Shown: piece after piece, positions 9,139 to 18,260 of the stretch | Position numbering within the stretch: position 1 is the stretch's first letter | Layout: each line of letters starts with the position of its first letter | NCBI GenBank assembly: GCA_028819255.1 | Contig: JAPPMB010000036.1 | Location: forward strand, 1 to 59,288 | Source of the DNA: Bryobacterales bacterium | GTDB lineage: Bacteria; Acidobacteriota; Terriglobia; Bryobacterales; UBA6623 | Length of the DNA stretch: 59,288 bases | Reading direction: 5' to 3' | The notes under the pieces: model-generated | Told to the model about the DNA's origin: nothing | Database searches by the model: none | What the model saw: the letters and a program-made list of their open reading frames with translations, nothing else | Program-made: the position numbers and the translations under genes

Positions 9139-10029
9139 ATGCGGATCAGCCGGATGCTTGCGGCGGGAGCGCCGACGGTCTCGTTTGAGTTCTTTCCGCC
9201 GAGGGACGACGCCGGCTTTGACCGCCTCTTTGCCACCATCGAGGCCCTGCGCCCGCTGCGCCCGAGCTACGTCTCTGTGACCTACGGCGCCGGGGGCGGC
9301 ACGCGGCGGAAGACGGTGGATCTCGTCCAGCGGATCAAGCACGAGATCGGGATCGAATCCATGGCCCACCTGACCTGTGTGGGCTCCACCCGGGACGAGC
9401 TGGCCGAGGTCTTGGACAGGCTCAGGGCGGGAGCCGTGGAGAATGTCCTGCCGCTGCGCGGAGACCCTCCCCGGGGGCGCGACCGGTTTGAGCCGGTGCC
9501 GGGCGGCTTTCGGTACGCGAACGAACTCGTCGGCTTCATCCGGGGGCGCTACGACTTCTGCCTGGGCGGCGCCTGCTATCCGGAAACCCACCCCGAGGCC
9601 CCGAGCCCGGAAGTCGATCTCGAAAACCTCAAGCGCAAGGTCGACGCCGGCTCCGAGTTCCTCATCACCCAGCTGTTCTTCGACAACGATGACTTCCTGC
9701 GCTTTCGCGACCGGGCTGTCCGGGCCGGAATCGGCGTCCCGATCGTGGCGGGCATCATGCCGATCCGCAGCCTGAAGCAGACCCGAAGATTCGCCAGCCT
9801 GTGCGGCGCCAGGATTCCCGAAGACCTGCTATCCCGGATGGAGGCGGTCCAGCACGATCCGTCGGCCGTGGGCCGGATCGGGATCGAGCATGCCACGTGG
9901 CAGTGCCGCCGGCTCCTCGACGACGGCGTTGCGGGACTGCACTTCTATACGTTGAACCGCTCCACGGCGACGCGTGCAATCTACCGCGACATCCGGAGCG
10001 TGCTGGCCTCCCCGGCGGCGGTTGCCTGA
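9139..10029 (+). CDS. metF: Methylenetetrahydrofolate reductase
   Basis: A cytoplasmic FAD enzyme that reduces 5,10-methylene-THF to 5-methyl-THF for methionine synthesis. The TIM-barrel signatures are all present: 'SFEFFPPRDD' at the N-terminus, 'VTYGAGGGTR', 'HLTCVGST', 'LPLRGDPP', 'GACYPETHPEA', 'ITQLFFDNDDFLRF', 'GIMPIRS' and 'GLHFYTLNRS'. The length of 296 residues is normal. GGAG three bases before the ATG gives a ribosome site. The gene stands alone, divergent from the DUF58 operon and convergent with the M16 pair; no metH or metE is near. Confidence 0.95.
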   Translation: MRISRMLAAGAPTVSFEFFPPRDDAGFDRLFATIEALRPLRPSYVSVTYGAGGGTRRKTVDLVQRIKHEIGIESMAHLTCVGSTRDELAEVLDRLRAGAVENVLPLRGDPPRGRDRFEPVPGGFRYANELVGFIRGRYDFCLGGACYPETHPEAPSPEVDLENLKRKVDAGSEFLITQLFFDNDDFLRFRDRAVRAGIGVPIVAGIMPIRSLKQTRRFASLCGARIPEDLLSRMEAVQHDPSAVGRIGIEHATWQCRRLLDDGVAGLHFYTLNRSTATRAIYRDIRSVLASPAAVA

Positions 10030-10037
10030 GGTCAGGC
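10024..10037. repeat. Inverted repeat spanning two facing stop codons
   Basis: GCCTGA-GG-TCAGGC is a perfect 6-bp inverted repeat with a two-base centre. It contains the TGA of metF and, on the other strand, the TGA of the convergent M16 gene. It could form part of a bidirectional terminator, but no T-run follows on either side, so this is uncertain. Confidence 0.4.
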
Positions 10038-11528
10038 CTCCGGGTACTCCATGGTGACCGGATCCGGCAGCGGGATCGCGCGGATTCCGGGATCTCCGGC
10101 GAGGGACTCGAACCTGAATTCGGGCCGGTCCGGATTCCCGGCCAGGACCGCGTCCCTGGCCCCAACGACCAAAATGACGAGCTTGTCCGGGTGGAGGTGC
10201 GTCTGGGCCGCGTCGAGAACGTCGTCGGCGCTGACATCGCCGATCCGCTCCCTGTAGGTCTTCCAGTAGTCCTTCGGGCGCCCGGTGAACTCGTCGCTGG
10301 CGAAGGTGCCCGCGATCTGGCCCGCGGTGGCGAAGAAGCGGGGGAAGATCTCCACCTGGTAGTTCTTGGCGGTGTCGAGCTCCTGCGGCGTGACCTTGCC
10401 TTCCTGCATGCGCCGGATCTCCTCGATGAGGATGGCCGCCGCCTGCGCGCATGTCGCGTTCCTGGACTGGAAGCCGGCGCTGAACGTGCCCGGGTAGTAG
10501 GTGCCGGGCTGGTACCGCGAGTACGCGCTGTAGGCGAGGCCCTCGTCGGAGCGGACTCTCGTCATGATCCGCGAGGTGAAGCCGCCGCCGCCCAGGACGG
10601 AGTTCATGATGCGGACCTTGAAGGCGTCCGGATGGTCGCGCTGGATGCCGATGTGACCGAGCCGCACATGCGACTGGTTCACGTCGCGGCTGGACTTGTC
10701 CACGACGAAGACGCCGGGCACGGGCTCGTGGGACGGCGCCGGGATTCCCCCGGGATCGTCCTGGGCGGAGGGCCAGCCCTCGGCCAGCGCCTCGTTCAGC
10801 CGGCGAATCATGTCCTGCGTGTCGAAGTCTCCCGAGACGGAGAAGAACATGCGGGCCGGATCAAAGCTCCTCTTGTGGAACTGCTGCATGCTCTCCCGGC
10901 TGATCGCCTGAATCGACGCCTGCGTGGTCTGCACCGTCGTGAAGTGCCTGCCGCGGAGCAGGCGGCTGAACTCGCGCCCCAGGATTCCGTCGAGCCGGTC
11001 GTTGCGCCGGGCCAGGCCCTGCAGGGCTCTGGAGCGGGCGATCTCCAGGCGCTCGGCGTCGAAGCCCGGAGCCTTCAGCATGTCGAAGAACATCCCCAGG
11101 GAGGCATCCAGGTTCTGGGCAAGACAGTTGACCGAGGCCTGCGCTGACGTCGAGCCCATGCTGGAGCCGAGATTGGTCGCCAGAAACGCGGCCTCCTCGT
11201 CGAAGTCGCGGGCGCTGCGCGCGCCGGCGCCTCCCGAGCGCATCTGGCTTCCTGTGAAGGACGCCAGGCCGGCACTCTCCGGAGGCAGCTGGTACGAGCC
11301 TGCCCGCAGCGTCACCGAAACGGTGACCAGGGGCAGCTGGTGGTCCTCCACCAGATACGCCACAGCGCCGGCGTCCAGCTCGTGGCGGTGGGCTGCCGGA
11401 TCCGGCGGATCGTAGACGAGCTTCGGGAAGACCAGGTCGCGGGGATGCTCGGGCAGGGCCTCCTGCCCCCTCGCGACTGCGGCGAGGGCGCCGCCTGCCG
11501 CGACACGGAACCAGTCGCGCCTCTTCAT
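10032..11528 (-). CDS. M16 peptidase-like protein, non-catalytic partner
   Basis: It is an M16 (pitrilysin/processing-peptidase-like) protein with two M16 half-domains. At the position of the zinc motif HxxEH it reads 'GLASFTGSQMRSGG', so the metal ligands are lost. The late 'DEGLAYSAYSRY' motif with the substrate-binding R/Y pair remains. This is the usual division of labour in bacterial M16B pairs, where one subunit is catalytic and the other only binds. The N-terminus 'MKRRDWFRVAAGGALAAVARG' looks like a Tat or Sec export signal. Its ATGA overlaps the stop of the catalytic partner, with GGAGG upstream, so the two are coupled. Confidence 0.85.
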   Translation of the reverse strand: MKRRDWFRVAAGGALAAVARGQEALPEHPRDLVFPKLVYDPPDPAAHRHELDAGAVAYLVEDHQLPLVTVSVTLRAGSYQLPPESAGLASFTGSQMRSGGAGARSARDFDEEAAFLATNLGSSMGSTSAQASVNCLAQNLDASLGMFFDMLKAPGFDAERLEIARSRALQGLARRNDRLDGILGREFSRLLRGRHFTTVQTTQASIQAISRESMQQFHKRSFDPARMFFSVSGDFDTQDMIRRLNEALAEGWPSAQDDPGGIPAPSHEPVPGVFVVDKSSRDVNQSHVRLGHIGIQRDHPDAFKVRIMNSVLGGGGFTSRIMTRVRSDEGLAYSAYSRYQPGTYYPGTFSAGFQSRNATCAQAAAILIEEIRRMQEGKVTPQELDTAKNYQVEIFPRFFATAGQIAGTFASDEFTGRPKDYWKTYRERIGDVSADDVLDAAQTHLHPDKLVILVVGARDAVLAGNPDRPEFRFESLAGDPGIRAIPLPDPVTMEYPEA

Positions 11529-13096
11529 CGCGGACCTCCTTGCGGCGGCCGTCGCGGCCCGCCCGGCCTTCCTCCCGGCGGCCCCGCCCCCTCCTTGGTG
11601 TGGTAGAGCGCGACGGTCCGGTTCGTCTCGGCGAAATACCGTTTCGCGACGCGCTGGATGTCCTCGGCCGTCACGGCCTGAATGCGGTCCGAGAAGACAT
11701 TGACGTTGCTCCACTCGCCCAGCGCCTCGTAGGTCAGCAGCTGGAGCATCAGGCCGAACTTCGACTGCAGCTTCCTGAAGTCGCCGGCCAGCTGCTGGTT
11801 CTTGACCTTCTGCAGTTCGCGCTCGCCGACAGGCTCGCGCGCAATCAGGTCCAGCTCCTCGAGCAAGGCCTTCTCCAGCTCCTCGGGCGTCCTGCCCGGC
11901 GCCGCGACGCCCCCCAGCCGGAAGGAGCCGTCGTACTTGCGGCCGTCCACGCCGGCGCCCGCCTGGACGGCGACCTGCTGCTCGAGGACAAGGGACTTGT
12001 AAAGGCGGCCCGTGCGGCCGTTCAGGATGGCGGCCAGCACGATCAGCGGAGGCTCGTCGACATGCGCGTCCGGAACCGTGTGGAACCGGATGGATGCCTG
12101 CGGGCGTGTCTCGGCATGGCCCACGAGCCGCTGCTGCGCCTGCTGCTGGACCTCGCGGGTCCGCACCGGGCCTGGGGGGGCGCCCCGGTTCTCCAGACGG
12201 CCGAAGTACCGGACGGCCAGCTCCTTGACGCGCTCGAGGTCGAAGTCCCCCACCAGGGAGGCGACGAGATTGTTGGGCGAATAGTACCGGTCGAAGTACT
12301 CCATGGCCTCGGCGCGGGTGATGGCGTCGAGGTCGCTCGGCCAGCCGATGACCGGCCAGCCGTACGGCGACGACATCCAGAACATCGTCTCCAGCTGCTC
12401 GTCAAGCCTGCCCGTCGGCGTGGAGTCGGTCCGCAGTCGACGCTCCTCCCGGACCACGTCGCGCTCGCTGTAGAATTCCCGGAACACCGGATTGCTCAGC
12501 CGGTCCGACTCCATCCAGAACCAGAGCTCGATCTTGTTCGCCGGCACGTTGATGAAGTAGATCGTGAAGTCGTTCGTCGTGCCGGCGTTCATGCCGGACC
12601 CGCCGTTGGTCGTGTAGATCTGCGTGAACTCGTCCTTGACGATCAGCTCGCGCTGTTCCGCCAGGAGCTTGTTGAAGCGCTGCAGCAGTTCGGTGTGCCG
12701 CGCGCTCCGGTGAGCCGGATTGGCAGCGCTGTCGATGAGGCCTCGCCGCTCCTTCTCGAGCAGCACCGCCCTCTCGGCCTGGATCCTGGCGCGCATCGCG
12801 TCGAGTTCGTCGATGATCTCGGCGTCGCGTTGGACGTCCTTCGTCCCGATCGTCCGGGTGCCCTTGAACATCATGTGCTCGAACAGGTGCGCCACCCCGG
12901 TGACGCCGGGCCTCTCGTTGACGGAGCCGAACTTCGAGATCCAGCCGGCCGCCACGTTCGGGTCCCCCGACCTCGGGAGCAGAAGGAACTTCATGCCGTT
13001 GTCGAGGGTGAACTCCTCGACCTCGACGCGCTGCGCGGAGAGCGGAGCGGCAAGGAGCATTGCCAGCAGGAGCGCATGGACCATTCGAATTGCCAT
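11525..13096 (-). CDS. M16 family zinc metallopeptidase, catalytic subunit
   Basis: A secreted or periplasmic zinc protease. A signal peptide 'MAIRMVHALLLAMLLAAPLSA' precedes the first domain. The inverted zinc motif is H70-xx-E73-H74 ('AHLFEHMMFKGT'), and the third ligand is probably in 'SERDVVREERRL'. Between them lies a helical insertion rich in E, R and Q, which lengthens the first domain. The start has GGAAGG four bases upstream. The downstream overlapping gene encodes an inactive M16 paralogue, so a heterodimer is likely. The substrate is not evident. Confidence 0.9.
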   Translation of the reverse strand: MAIRMVHALLLAMLLAAPLSAQRVEVEEFTLDNGMKFLLLPRSGDPNVAAGWISKFGSVNERPGVTGVAHLFEHMMFKGTRTIGTKDVQRDAEIIDELDAMRARIQAERAVLLEKERRGLIDSAANPAHRSARHTELLQRFNKLLAEQRELIVKDEFTQIYTTNGGSGMNAGTTNDFTIYFINVPANKIELWFWMESDRLSNPVFREFYSERDVVREERRLRTDSTPTGRLDEQLETMFWMSSPYGWPVIGWPSDLDAITRAEAMEYFDRYYSPNNLVASLVGDFDLERVKELAVRYFGRLENRGAPPGPVRTREVQQQAQQRLVGHAETRPQASIRFHTVPDAHVDEPPLIVLAAILNGRTGRLYKSLVLEQQVAVQAGAGVDGRKYDGSFRLGGVAAPGRTPEELEKALLEELDLIAREPVGERELQKVKNQQLAGDFRKLQSKFGLMLQLLTYEALGEWSNVNVFSDRIQAVTAEDIQRVAKRYFAETNRTVALYHTKEGAGPPGGRPGGPRRPPQGGPR

Positions 13097-13160
13097 CGGA
13101 CCTTCCCCAGTATGGCCCATGGCCCGGAACACGGTTCCCCGGCTTTCAGACGCCGGCTGA

Positions 13161-13166
13161 TATGCT
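13161..13166 (+). promoter_or_regulatory. -10-like hexamer TATGCT before NRAMP-like gene
   Basis: TATGCT is followed by nine bases and then the GTG start of the NRAMP-like gene, with no Shine-Dalgarno sequence between. It is consistent with a leaderless transcript. Confidence 0.4.
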
Positions 13167-13175
13167 TGCGCCGAA

Positions 13176-14402
13176 GTGGGCTGGCGGCAGGTCAGGCAGG
13201 TCGCGGCGGGCCTCGCGCCCGGGATCTTCATCATCGGCTACGTGGTCGGGACCGGGAGCGTCACGACCATGAGCTCGGCGGGCGCCAGCTACGGCATGGC
13301 GCTGACCTGGACGCTGGCGCTTGCGTCGCTGTTCACGCACCTGATGATCGTCGGCATCAGTCGCCTCACCATCCTCTCCGGAGAGACGCTGCTGCATCTG
13401 TTCCGCCGGCACTTCGGCGCGCCGGTCACAGTGCTGATGATGGTCTCGCTGGCGGCGACCCAGCTCACGTCGATCATCGGCGTCATGGCGATCGTCGTTG
13501 ATGTCCTGCACGAGTGGTCGGGCTCGGCGCTCGGCTACGCGGTCGACTCCCTGGCGTCGGCGCTGGTTCTCACCCTGCTGCTTCTCACTCTGTACTGGGT
13601 GGGCCGTCACGCCTTCTTCCTCAAGGTGCTCGCCTCGCTTGTCGGGGTGATGGGCATCGCGTTCTTCTGCACGGCTGCGACGGTGCTGCCCGACTTGCGA
13701 GAACTTGCGGGAGGACTCCTGCCGACGATCCCCGAGACCGGAAACCCGCGCCTCCTGATTGCCGGCATGGTGGGCACGACGATGGCCTCGGTGGTGCTCT
13801 TCACACGCAGCGTGCTCGTCAAGGAGGAAGGCTGGAGGGCCCGGGACCTTCCCCTCGTCACCCGGGATTCCGCGTTCTCGATGACCATGCTGTTCCTGAT
13901 CAACGCGGCGATCATGGCCTGCGCGGCCGGAACGCTGCACCGGCAGGGAATGGAGATCGAGGCGGCGATCGACATGGTGAGGACACTGGAGCCGCTGGCC
14001 GGACCGCTCGCGGCCGTGGGCTTCGTGGTCGGAATCCTGGCGGCCGGTCTGTCGTCGCTGTTTCCGAACTATCTGCTCGGCCCCTGGATGGCCGCGGACT
14101 TTCTCGGGATTCCCCGCAACATGGGCCGTGCAGCGTTCCGCGCCATGGTGGTCGCCGCCGCGCTCTTCGGGCTCGTGGTCCCGGTCCTGGGCGGCAGGCC
14201 GGTGCAGATCATGATCGCCTCGCAGGCGGTGAGCCCGGTGGCCATGCCGCTGCTCGCCCTCTTCGTCCTGATCCTGCTCAACAAGCCCGAGGTAGTCGGA
14301 AACCGCCGACCGTCGCTCGCGCTGAACGCGGGGCTCGCCGTGACGGTCCTGTTCACCTTCTACATGTGCTACGTCGCGCTGGGCGGTTTCTTCGGGCGCT
14401 GA
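13176..14402 (+). CDS. NRAMP-fold transporter lacking canonical metal motifs
   Basis: A polytopic inner-membrane protein of 408 residues with about eleven hydrophobic helices. It aligns by eye with the NRAMP family: 'LAPGIFIIGYVVGTGSVTTM..GASYGMALTW' corresponds to helix 1. However, the DPGN metal motif reads GTGS, and the helix 6 MPH motif is replaced ('GTTMASVVLFTRS'). Canonical NRAMPs use those residues to coordinate Mn2+ or Fe2+ and to couple protons. This protein therefore probably moves another substrate, as known for NRAMP-related magnesium transporters, or uses a changed site. The GTG start follows a TATGCT box. Its 3' end overlaps the convergent pyrE by 34 bases. Confidence 0.75.
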   Translation: MGWRQVRQVAAGLAPGIFIIGYVVGTGSVTTMSSAGASYGMALTWTLALASLFTHLMIVGISRLTILSGETLLHLFRRHFGAPVTVLMMVSLAATQLTSIIGVMAIVVDVLHEWSGSALGYAVDSLASALVLTLLLLTLYWVGRHAFFLKVLASLVGVMGIAFFCTAATVLPDLRELAGGLLPTIPETGNPRLLIAGMVGTTMASVVLFTRSVLVKEEGWRARDLPLVTRDSAFSMTMLFLINAAIMACAAGTLHRQGMEIEAAIDMVRTLEPLAGPLAAVGFVVGILAAGLSSLFPNYLLGPWMAADFLGIPRNMGRAAFRAMVVAAALFGLVVPVLGGRPVQIMIASQAVSPVAMPLLALFVLILLNKPEVVGNRRPSLALNAGLAVTVLFTFYMCYVALGGFFGR

Positions 14403-15082
14403 GGGTGCCGCGTCCTTCCGGCGGGGCCCGCACCCGAGGGCCGCCTGCGCTCGACATGCGCCAACGCCCGCGCCGCGGTCTGCGCATCCACCATGTTTCT
14501 CTCGCGGTAGTAGGCGACCACGTCGCGGATCCGGTAGAGGCTGAAGACCGGATAGCCCATCTCCCGGATTCCGAGATCCCCGCCCTGTTCCCGGTCAACC
14601 ACCACGAGAATCCGGGCGACCTCCAGCCCCGCCTCCCGCAGGAAGCGCGTCGACCAGACCTTCGTCGCCCCGGAAGCGATCACATCGTCGATCAACGTGA
14701 TGTCCCTGCCTGCAACGCAGGTGCCCATGTAGGCGCTGCTGCCGGACTGGCCGCCGGGGTAGGCCGCCGGCTTCTTCCTGAGCTGGCCGTACGCCAGCGG
14801 CCGGTCGGTCCCCCGGGACGCGAGCGCCGCGGCCAGCGCGAGCGGCGTCGCGGTGTCCGGGATGCCCACGATCTGCTGCGGTCGGGGCGAATCTCCGGCC
14901 AGCTCGAAGATCTTGCCGTGCAGCGCCCGGCCCACCGCGTGCAGCAGGTCGAGATCGTCGTACAGCCCGTGGCGCAGGTCAATGAAGATGGGCGTGTTCA
15001 GCGCGTACTCCTCTCGGACGCGGTCGCCCAGAAGGATCAGGCCGCGCTCCCAGAATGCGTCGAGAATCCGATCCGGAGACAT
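14369..15082 (-). CDS. pyrE: Orotate phosphoribosyltransferase-like protein
   Basis: A type I phosphoribosyltransferase. The PRPP loop is 'ITLIDDVIASGATK', and 'FIDLRHGLYDDLDLLHAVG' at the N-terminus and 'IVGIPDTATPLALAAA' match orotate phosphoribosyltransferases of the longer, Acidobacteria/plant-like type. It would convert orotate and PRPP to OMP in pyrimidine synthesis. The C-terminal 25 residues after 'RALAHVERRR' are proline- and arginine-rich, unlike the family, and coincide with the 34-base overlap with the convergent transporter gene. No other pyr gene is near. Another purine or pyrimidine PRTase specificity cannot be excluded. Confidence 0.8.
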   Translation of the reverse strand: MSPDRILDAFWERGLILLGDRVREEYALNTPIFIDLRHGLYDDLDLLHAVGRALHGKIFELAGDSPRPQQIVGIPDTATPLALAAALASRGTDRPLAYGQLRKKPAAYPGGQSGSSAYMGTCVAGRDITLIDDVIASGATKVWSTRFLREAGLEVARILVVVDREQGGDLGIREMGYPVFSLYRIRDVVAYYRERNMVDAQTAARALAHVERRRPSGAGPAGRTRHPQRPKKPPSAT

Positions 15083-15163
15083 GAACGAGGGCGGAGGTGT
15101 GTTCGCGGAATCTAGGCTAGCAGCCCCTCCGGCGCCGGTCCCAAGTGGCTGGCCGAGGCAGCT

Positions 15164-16678
15164 CTACTGCGCAACCCGCACCGCCGGCATGTTGTCAACG
15201 AATCCGGCGCCGTCCGCCCGGAGCTCCGCAACCGCGGCCTCCCGCAGACGCACGAGCGTATCCCGGAAATCCGGCCTGGCGGCAAGGTTGTCGAGTTCCT
15301 CGGGGTCGTTCTCGAGGTCGTAGAGTTCCTCCAGGTCGTCAACAAGCGGGCGCACGTACTTGTAGCGGCCTTCGACCAGCATCACGTACCACGGGACGTT
15401 GGAATGGATCACGTCCTCTCCCTGAGGGATCACGTCCGTGTCGGATCCGTAGCGCCTGCCGGTTGAGGCCAGCAGCACGCGATGGGGCCATTCCATGCCG
15501 GGTTCCGCGAGGAGCGGCGAGAGGTCGACGCCGTGCATCTCCCAGGGGAGTTCAATGCCGGCGAAGCGGAAGATGGTGGGCACGAGGTCCACTCCGCCCA
15601 CGGGTCTGGGACTGACGGCTCCCTCGGGAATCCGGCCCGGAAACGAGATGACCAGGGGCGAGCGAATCGTGGCGTCGTACGGGGCGACCTTCTGCCGGAA
15701 CCCGTGCTGGCCCCACGCGAATCCCTGGTCCGACGTCATGATGACGAGCGTGTTCTCTCGCTGCCCGGTCTCGTCCAGCGCGTCGAGCACGCGGTCGATG
15801 CCCTCGTCCAGCGCCAGCACTCCCTGGTGGTACTGGCGGGTCCACGAGACCAGGCTCCGTCCCCGGAACATCGGCGTCCCGCTAGGGCCGCGTTCCCAGA
15901 AGTCGATCTTCTGCGCCCAGTCGGGCTTGCCGGGCCGTGGCGGGTAGATGTCGGCCGGAGTGTCGAAGTCGATGCCGGCGTAGTTGTCCAGGTGCCGGTC
16001 CGCCGGCGTGAATGGGCCGTGGACCGCCCCGTAGCAGAGCCAGAGGTACCAGGGCTTGCTCTCGTCCCGGCCCTCGCCGCGGATGAGGTCCACTGCCCAG
16101 TCAGTGTACTGGTCGGAGGAGTACCGCTCCAGCACCTTCGTCTCGCCCCCGTGGTAGGTGATGGGCTGGTTGTAGTAGTAGTTCCCGGAGGTCTCGGTGT
16201 ACCGTGGCCGGTTCCAGACGATCTGGAAGTCCCAGTCACGCCCGTAGCCCGTGTCCGTGCCCGTGTGCCACTTGCCGATTTGCGCGGTGAAGTAGCCGTG
16301 CTCGCGGAACACCTTGGGCCAGAACGGAGTCTGCCCGGGGTCGTACTCGCTGCCCGGGTAGGGACCGACCATGCGCATCGACTCGACACCGAACTGATGG
16401 TGGCCGGTGAGCAGTGTGGCCCTGGACGGCATGCACCACGAGCCGATGTACGCACGCTCGAAACGCACGCCCCGCGCGGCCAGCCCGTCGATCGCAGGAG
16501 TGCGGACCCAGGGGTACGACTCCGGGTAGGCCCCGACCGTCCTGTACGAGTGGTCGTCTGTATAGATGAATAGGATGTTGGGACGGTCTGGCGCTGCCGC
16601 TGCGTTCGCCGCCAGCGCCGCGCCGAGCAGGAGCAGGCCGCAGACCGGCATGCATCGGTTGGGGAACGGATTCGACAT
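15164..16678 (-). CDS. Secreted type I sulfatase
   Basis: It belongs to the formylglycine-dependent arylsulfatase family, which hydrolyses sulfate esters of glycans or small molecules. A signal peptide ('CGLLLLGAALAANAAAA') precedes the metal-binding 'ILFIYTDDHS' (D41, D42). The activation motif is C82-M-P-S-R within 'GSWCMPSRATLLTGHH'. 'TSDQGFAWGQHGFRQK' supplies late metal and sulfate ligands, and 'LYDLENDPEELDNL' is the C-terminal hallmark. The 504-residue length is typical. GAGGAGG five bases before the ATG fixes the start. No formylglycine-generating enzyme is in the window. Confidence 0.93.
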   Translation of the reverse strand: MSNPFPNRCMPVCGLLLLGAALAANAAAAPDRPNILFIYTDDHSYRTVGAYPESYPWVRTPAIDGLAARGVRFERAYIGSWCMPSRATLLTGHHQFGVESMRMVGPYPGSEYDPGQTPFWPKVFREHGYFTAQIGKWHTGTDTGYGRDWDFQIVWNRPRYTETSGNYYYNQPITYHGGETKVLERYSSDQYTDWAVDLIRGEGRDESKPWYLWLCYGAVHGPFTPADRHLDNYAGIDFDTPADIYPPRPGKPDWAQKIDFWERGPSGTPMFRGRSLVSWTRQYHQGVLALDEGIDRVLDALDETGQRENTLVIMTSDQGFAWGQHGFRQKVAPYDATIRSPLVISFPGRIPEGAVSPRPVGGVDLVPTIFRFAGIELPWEMHGVDLSPLLAEPGMEWPHRVLLASTGRRYGSDTDVIPQGEDVIHSNVPWYVMLVEGRYKYVRPLVDDLEELYDLENDPEELDNLAARPDFRDTLVRLREAAVAELRADGAGFVDNMPAVRVAQ

Positions 16679-16825
16679 CGGAACCTCCTCTCGGTGACTG
16701 CCCGATTGTAACCCCCGCCCACGGGCCTCGGAGTCCGGATCCATGCTGGGGGCCGGGACTGGAACCCGAGGTGTCTGCGGCCGGAACAGACCGGCCGGAT
16801 CCGGGCCGCGCGCGGGACCGCCGTA

Positions 16826-18109
16826 CTAGCAGGCCAGTTGCTCTCGTCCGATTCGCAGGCCCTGCAGGTTGCCGAGCAGGCTGAGCGCGATCTGCTCCGG
16901 CCTGAACCACCGCTGCGCCAGTTCCTGCACCTGCCCCGCGGTCACGGCCTCGATCTCCTCGTTGACTTCGTCGAGGGAGCGGATCTTTCCGTGGTACGCT
17001 TCCTGGCGCGCGAGGTGGGCCATGCGGCTGCCGGTCGATTCGAGGCTGAGCATGAGGCTGCCCTTGAGGTGGTCCTTGGCCCGTCGGATCTCCGACTCGG
17101 GCGCCGGACGGTCCTTGAGATCCCGGAACTCCCGCAGGATGTACTCCAGAACTTGCGGCAGGGCGTCCAGAGATGTGCCCGCACCGATCGAGAGGCACCC
17201 AGTGTCCGAGTACAGGCCCAGGTCGGAGTAGACGCTGTAGGCCAGGCCCGCTTCCTCGCGGATCTTCTGGAACATGCGCGAACTGAACCCTCCTCCGAGC
17301 ATCGTGCTCAGCACGAATCCGGCAAAGCGCCTCAGGTCGCGGGCCGGGAACGCCTCAATGCCGAGAGCCAGATGCACCTGCTCCAGCGCGGGCTTGTCGC
17401 GAAGGACGATTTCCGGGGTCACCACGGGGGCGGGCTCGGACCGCTCCTCGCAGGATCCCGCATCAGCGCCGAATCGCGACTCCGCCTCGAGAACCAGGTC
17501 CTCGTGGTCCAGGTTCCCGGCGGCGGTCACCAGCAGGTTCCCCGAGTGGAAGGTGGTCCCGAAGAACCGCCGAAGCTGTCGCCTGTCAAAGGACCGGATG
17601 GATTCCCGGGTGCCGATGATCGGGCGTCCCATGCCGTGATTCGACCAGAACGACTTGGCAAAGATGGTGCCGAGAAGGTAGTCCGGGTTGTCCTCGTCCA
17701 TCTTGAGCTCCTCGAGAATGACGCCTTTCTCTTTCTCGATGTCGCCGTCGTCGAACCTCGGGTTCTGCACCATGTCCGACAGAATCTCGAACGCCCGAGG
17801 CCAGTGCTGGTCGAGGATCTTGGCGGTGAACGCGGTGGTCTCCTTCGACGTGAACGCGTCGAGGTGTCCGCCGAGGCCCTCAATCGCGTAGGCGATGTCT
17901 CGGGCCGAGAACCGCTCGGTCCCCTTGAAGACCATGTGCTCGGTGAAGTGGGTGAGCCCGCTGTCGGATCCGGCCTCGTGACGCGAACCGGCCTTGAGCC
18001 ATATGCCCAGCGACACGGAGCGCACCGCGGGCATGGACTCGCTGAGGACGCGGAGCCCGTTGCCGAGCACGGTCTTTCGCACGCCGGACGGATCGGAGGG
18101 GAGTGCCAA
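16826..18109 (-). CDS. M16 family zinc metallopeptidase (stand-alone)
   Basis: An M16B processing-peptidase-like enzyme. It opens with 'VRKTVLGNGLRVLSE' and has the zinc motif 'LTHFTEHMVFKGTE' (HxxEH) and the third-ligand region 'EKEKGVILEELKMDED'. The substrate-binding 'EEAGLAYSVYS' comes in the second half. Both halves lie in one chain of 427 residues, unlike the separate pair at 10-13 kb. No signal peptide is visible, so it may be cytoplasmic. The start is the TTG at 18109, preceded by TACGAT five bases upstream; a GTG nine codons on is the alternative. It is divergent from the DUF3604 gene. Confidence 0.88.
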   Translation of the reverse strand: MALPSDPSGVRKTVLGNGLRVLSESMPAVRSVSLGIWLKAGSRHEAGSDSGLTHFTEHMVFKGTERFSARDIAYAIEGLGGHLDAFTSKETTAFTAKILDQHWPRAFEILSDMVQNPRFDDGDIEKEKGVILEELKMDEDNPDYLLGTIFAKSFWSNHGMGRPIIGTRESIRSFDRRQLRRFFGTTFHSGNLLVTAAGNLDHEDLVLEAESRFGADAGSCEERSEPAPVVTPEIVLRDKPALEQVHLALGIEAFPARDLRRFAGFVLSTMLGGGFSSRMFQKIREEAGLAYSVYSDLGLYSDTGCLSIGAGTSLDALPQVLEYILREFRDLKDRPAPESEIRRAKDHLKGSLMLSLESTGSRMAHLARQEAYHGKIRSLDEVNEEIEAVTAGQVQELAQRWFRPEQIALSLLGNLQGLRIGREQLAC

Positions 18110-18114
18110 CGCAC

Positions 18115-18120
18115 ATCGTA
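18115..18120 (-). promoter_or_regulatory. -10-like hexamer TACGAT before M16 gene
   Basis: Minus-strand TACGAT lies five bases before the TTG chosen as start. There is no Shine-Dalgarno sequence, in line with the leaderless pattern elsewhere. Confidence 0.35.
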
Positions 18121-18240
18121 GCAAGGCGCCGACGGGTTCGATGGCCCCTCTCCAGGCTTCGCCGGAATCGCCGTCAGAGCGCTTCCGGCGCGGCAGCAGA
18201 GCCGCGTCGCCGCAAGTCCGTCGGCCGTCGATCGCGCTGG

Positions 18241-18246
18241 TAGAAT
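18241..18246 (+). promoter_or_regulatory. -10-like hexamer TAGAAT before DUF3604 gene
   Basis: TAGAAT is followed by 14 bases and then the ATG. The predicted 5' leader would be about eight bases with no ribosome site. The box lies 120 bases from the divergent TACGAT of the M16 gene. Confidence 0.35.
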
Positions 18247-18260
18247 GCGGTCGATTCGCC

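Noticed and set aside
11540..13501. A 653-codon plus-strand frame through the M16 gene
   Set aside because: It is a shadow of the catalytic M16 gene, with composition dominated by R, L, V and H and no motif.
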